From the NCBI RefSeq assembly GCF_902497855.1, contig NZ_CABVHU010000025.1:20298-84297 (forward strand): a stretch of 64,000 nucleotides of DNA, written 5' to 3'. The notes under the pieces are model-generated. The model did no database searches and was not told the DNA's origin. It was given only the letters and a program-made list of their open reading frames with translations. The DNA comes from Pseudomonas fluorescens (GTDB lineage Bacteria; Pseudomonadota; Gammaproteobacteria; Pseudomonadales; Pseudomonadaceae). Shown here piece after piece: positions 63,878 through 64,000 of the stretch. Position 1 is the stretch's first letter, and each line of letters opens with the position of its first letter. The position numbers and the translations under genes are program-made.

Positions 63878-64000
63878 TGAACTGGCCTAATAATTCCGGA
63901 CACCTCTTAAGGGCGATATGATTTCGCCAACTTGGAGGTTTCATGAACGAAAGAAAGGTCTATACCCGCGAGTTCAAGCTGCATGCTGCCAGCATGGTGC
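63878..64000 (+). mobile_element. Left end of an IS3-type insertion sequence (cut by window end)
   Basis: A REP at 63861-63877 (ACCTGTAGGAGCCGGCT) breaks off at TGAACTGGCCTAATAATTCC, which starts with the TG of IS3-type terminal repeats, and a transposase start follows 65 bases in. Only the left end is in the window. Confidence 0.72.
63943..64000 (+). CDS. IS3-family transposase OrfA, partial (3' end outside window)
   Basis: Nineteen codons are visible: NERKVYTREFKLHAASMV after the initiator. The T-R-E-F-K-L-H-A-A pattern is the opening of the OrfA helix-turn-helix in IS3-family elements. GGAGG lies 6 bases before the ATG. The rest lies beyond the window. Confidence 0.8.
   Translation, partial: MNERKVYTREFKLHAASMV

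Overview
This 64 kb window looks like chromosome of a Pseudomonas species of the P. fluorescens group. The grounds are the high-GC codon usage, the many 'GTAGGAGC(T/C)GGCTTGCC(A/G)GCGAAGGC' REP elements in inverted pairs, three copies of a ~110 bp 'TTCCCACGCTCTGCGTGGGAA' palindromic element, and typical Pseudomonas gene sets (GdhB-type glutamate dehydrogenase, MuxABC-OpmB, an orphan CcoN/CcoQ pair, a MHYT-GGDEF-EAL protein, the GlgE-TreS-GlgB cluster, DUF3203). No tRNA, rRNA or CRISPR array was seen.

Layout. 1-1.7 kb: 3' end of the 180-kDa NAD-glutamate dehydrogenase with a clear terminator. 1.9-7.7 kb: small envelope proteins (lipoprotein, cupin), a monooxygenase-like protein, a MocR regulator divergent from an AhpD-like protein, a LysR regulator and a hypothetical gene. 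7.9-12.1 kb: orphan cbb3 oxidase CcoN-CcoQ and an eight-haem cytochrome carrying HEAT/TPR-like repeats. 12.4-15.7 kb: DUF3313 lipoprotein and a membrane/spermidine-synthase-like fusion. 15.9-27.1 kb: one long minus-strand run that reads (in transcription order) porin-like, small DUF1254-like remnant, porin-like, MoxR ATPase, DUF58, DUF4381, BatA, BatB/C, BatD, HAD hydrolase, arylsulfatase. 27.4-32.1 kb: a decaying S-type bacteriocin locus. 32.2-33.5 kb: YciI-like protein and thiol peroxidase. 33.7-42.7 kb: muxABC-opmB RND efflux operon. 43-50.5 kb: c-di-GMP enzyme, SDR, second MocR regulator, CcoG, DUF3203, MgtC and a Pro-rich small protein. 50.7-58.5 kb: glgE, treS-maltokinase fusion, glgB. 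58.6-62.6 kb: two related autotransporter-barrel proteins. 62.8-63.6 kb: an EEP-superfamily hydrolase. The window ends inside an IS3-type element that cuts a REP.

The most interesting region is the bacteriocin locus. The toxin gene carries an in-frame ochre codon that splits off the last ~80 residues of its killing domain. Its partner immunity gene carries a +1 frameshift in a run of seven T. A third gene fuses a colicin E-type (Im) immunity domain to an S-pyocin-like body and is cut by an in-frame amber codon. The upstream toxin also keeps a nuclease-like domain that has lost its HNH histidines, followed by a different C-terminal toxin domain. The second unusual feature is that REP elements sit in frame inside two genes of the MoxR/Bat operon (batD and the DUF4381 gene), and a REP also supplies the stop codon of opmB.

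Functional links. The GlgE/TreS-Mak/GlgB set converts trehalose through maltose-1-phosphate to branched alpha-glucan. MuxABC-OpmB forms a tripartite drug exporter. The MoxR/Bat genes likely act on envelope or secreted proteins, with the exported HAD and sulfatase as operon partners. All functions are inferred from reading the translated sequence; no database search was run.
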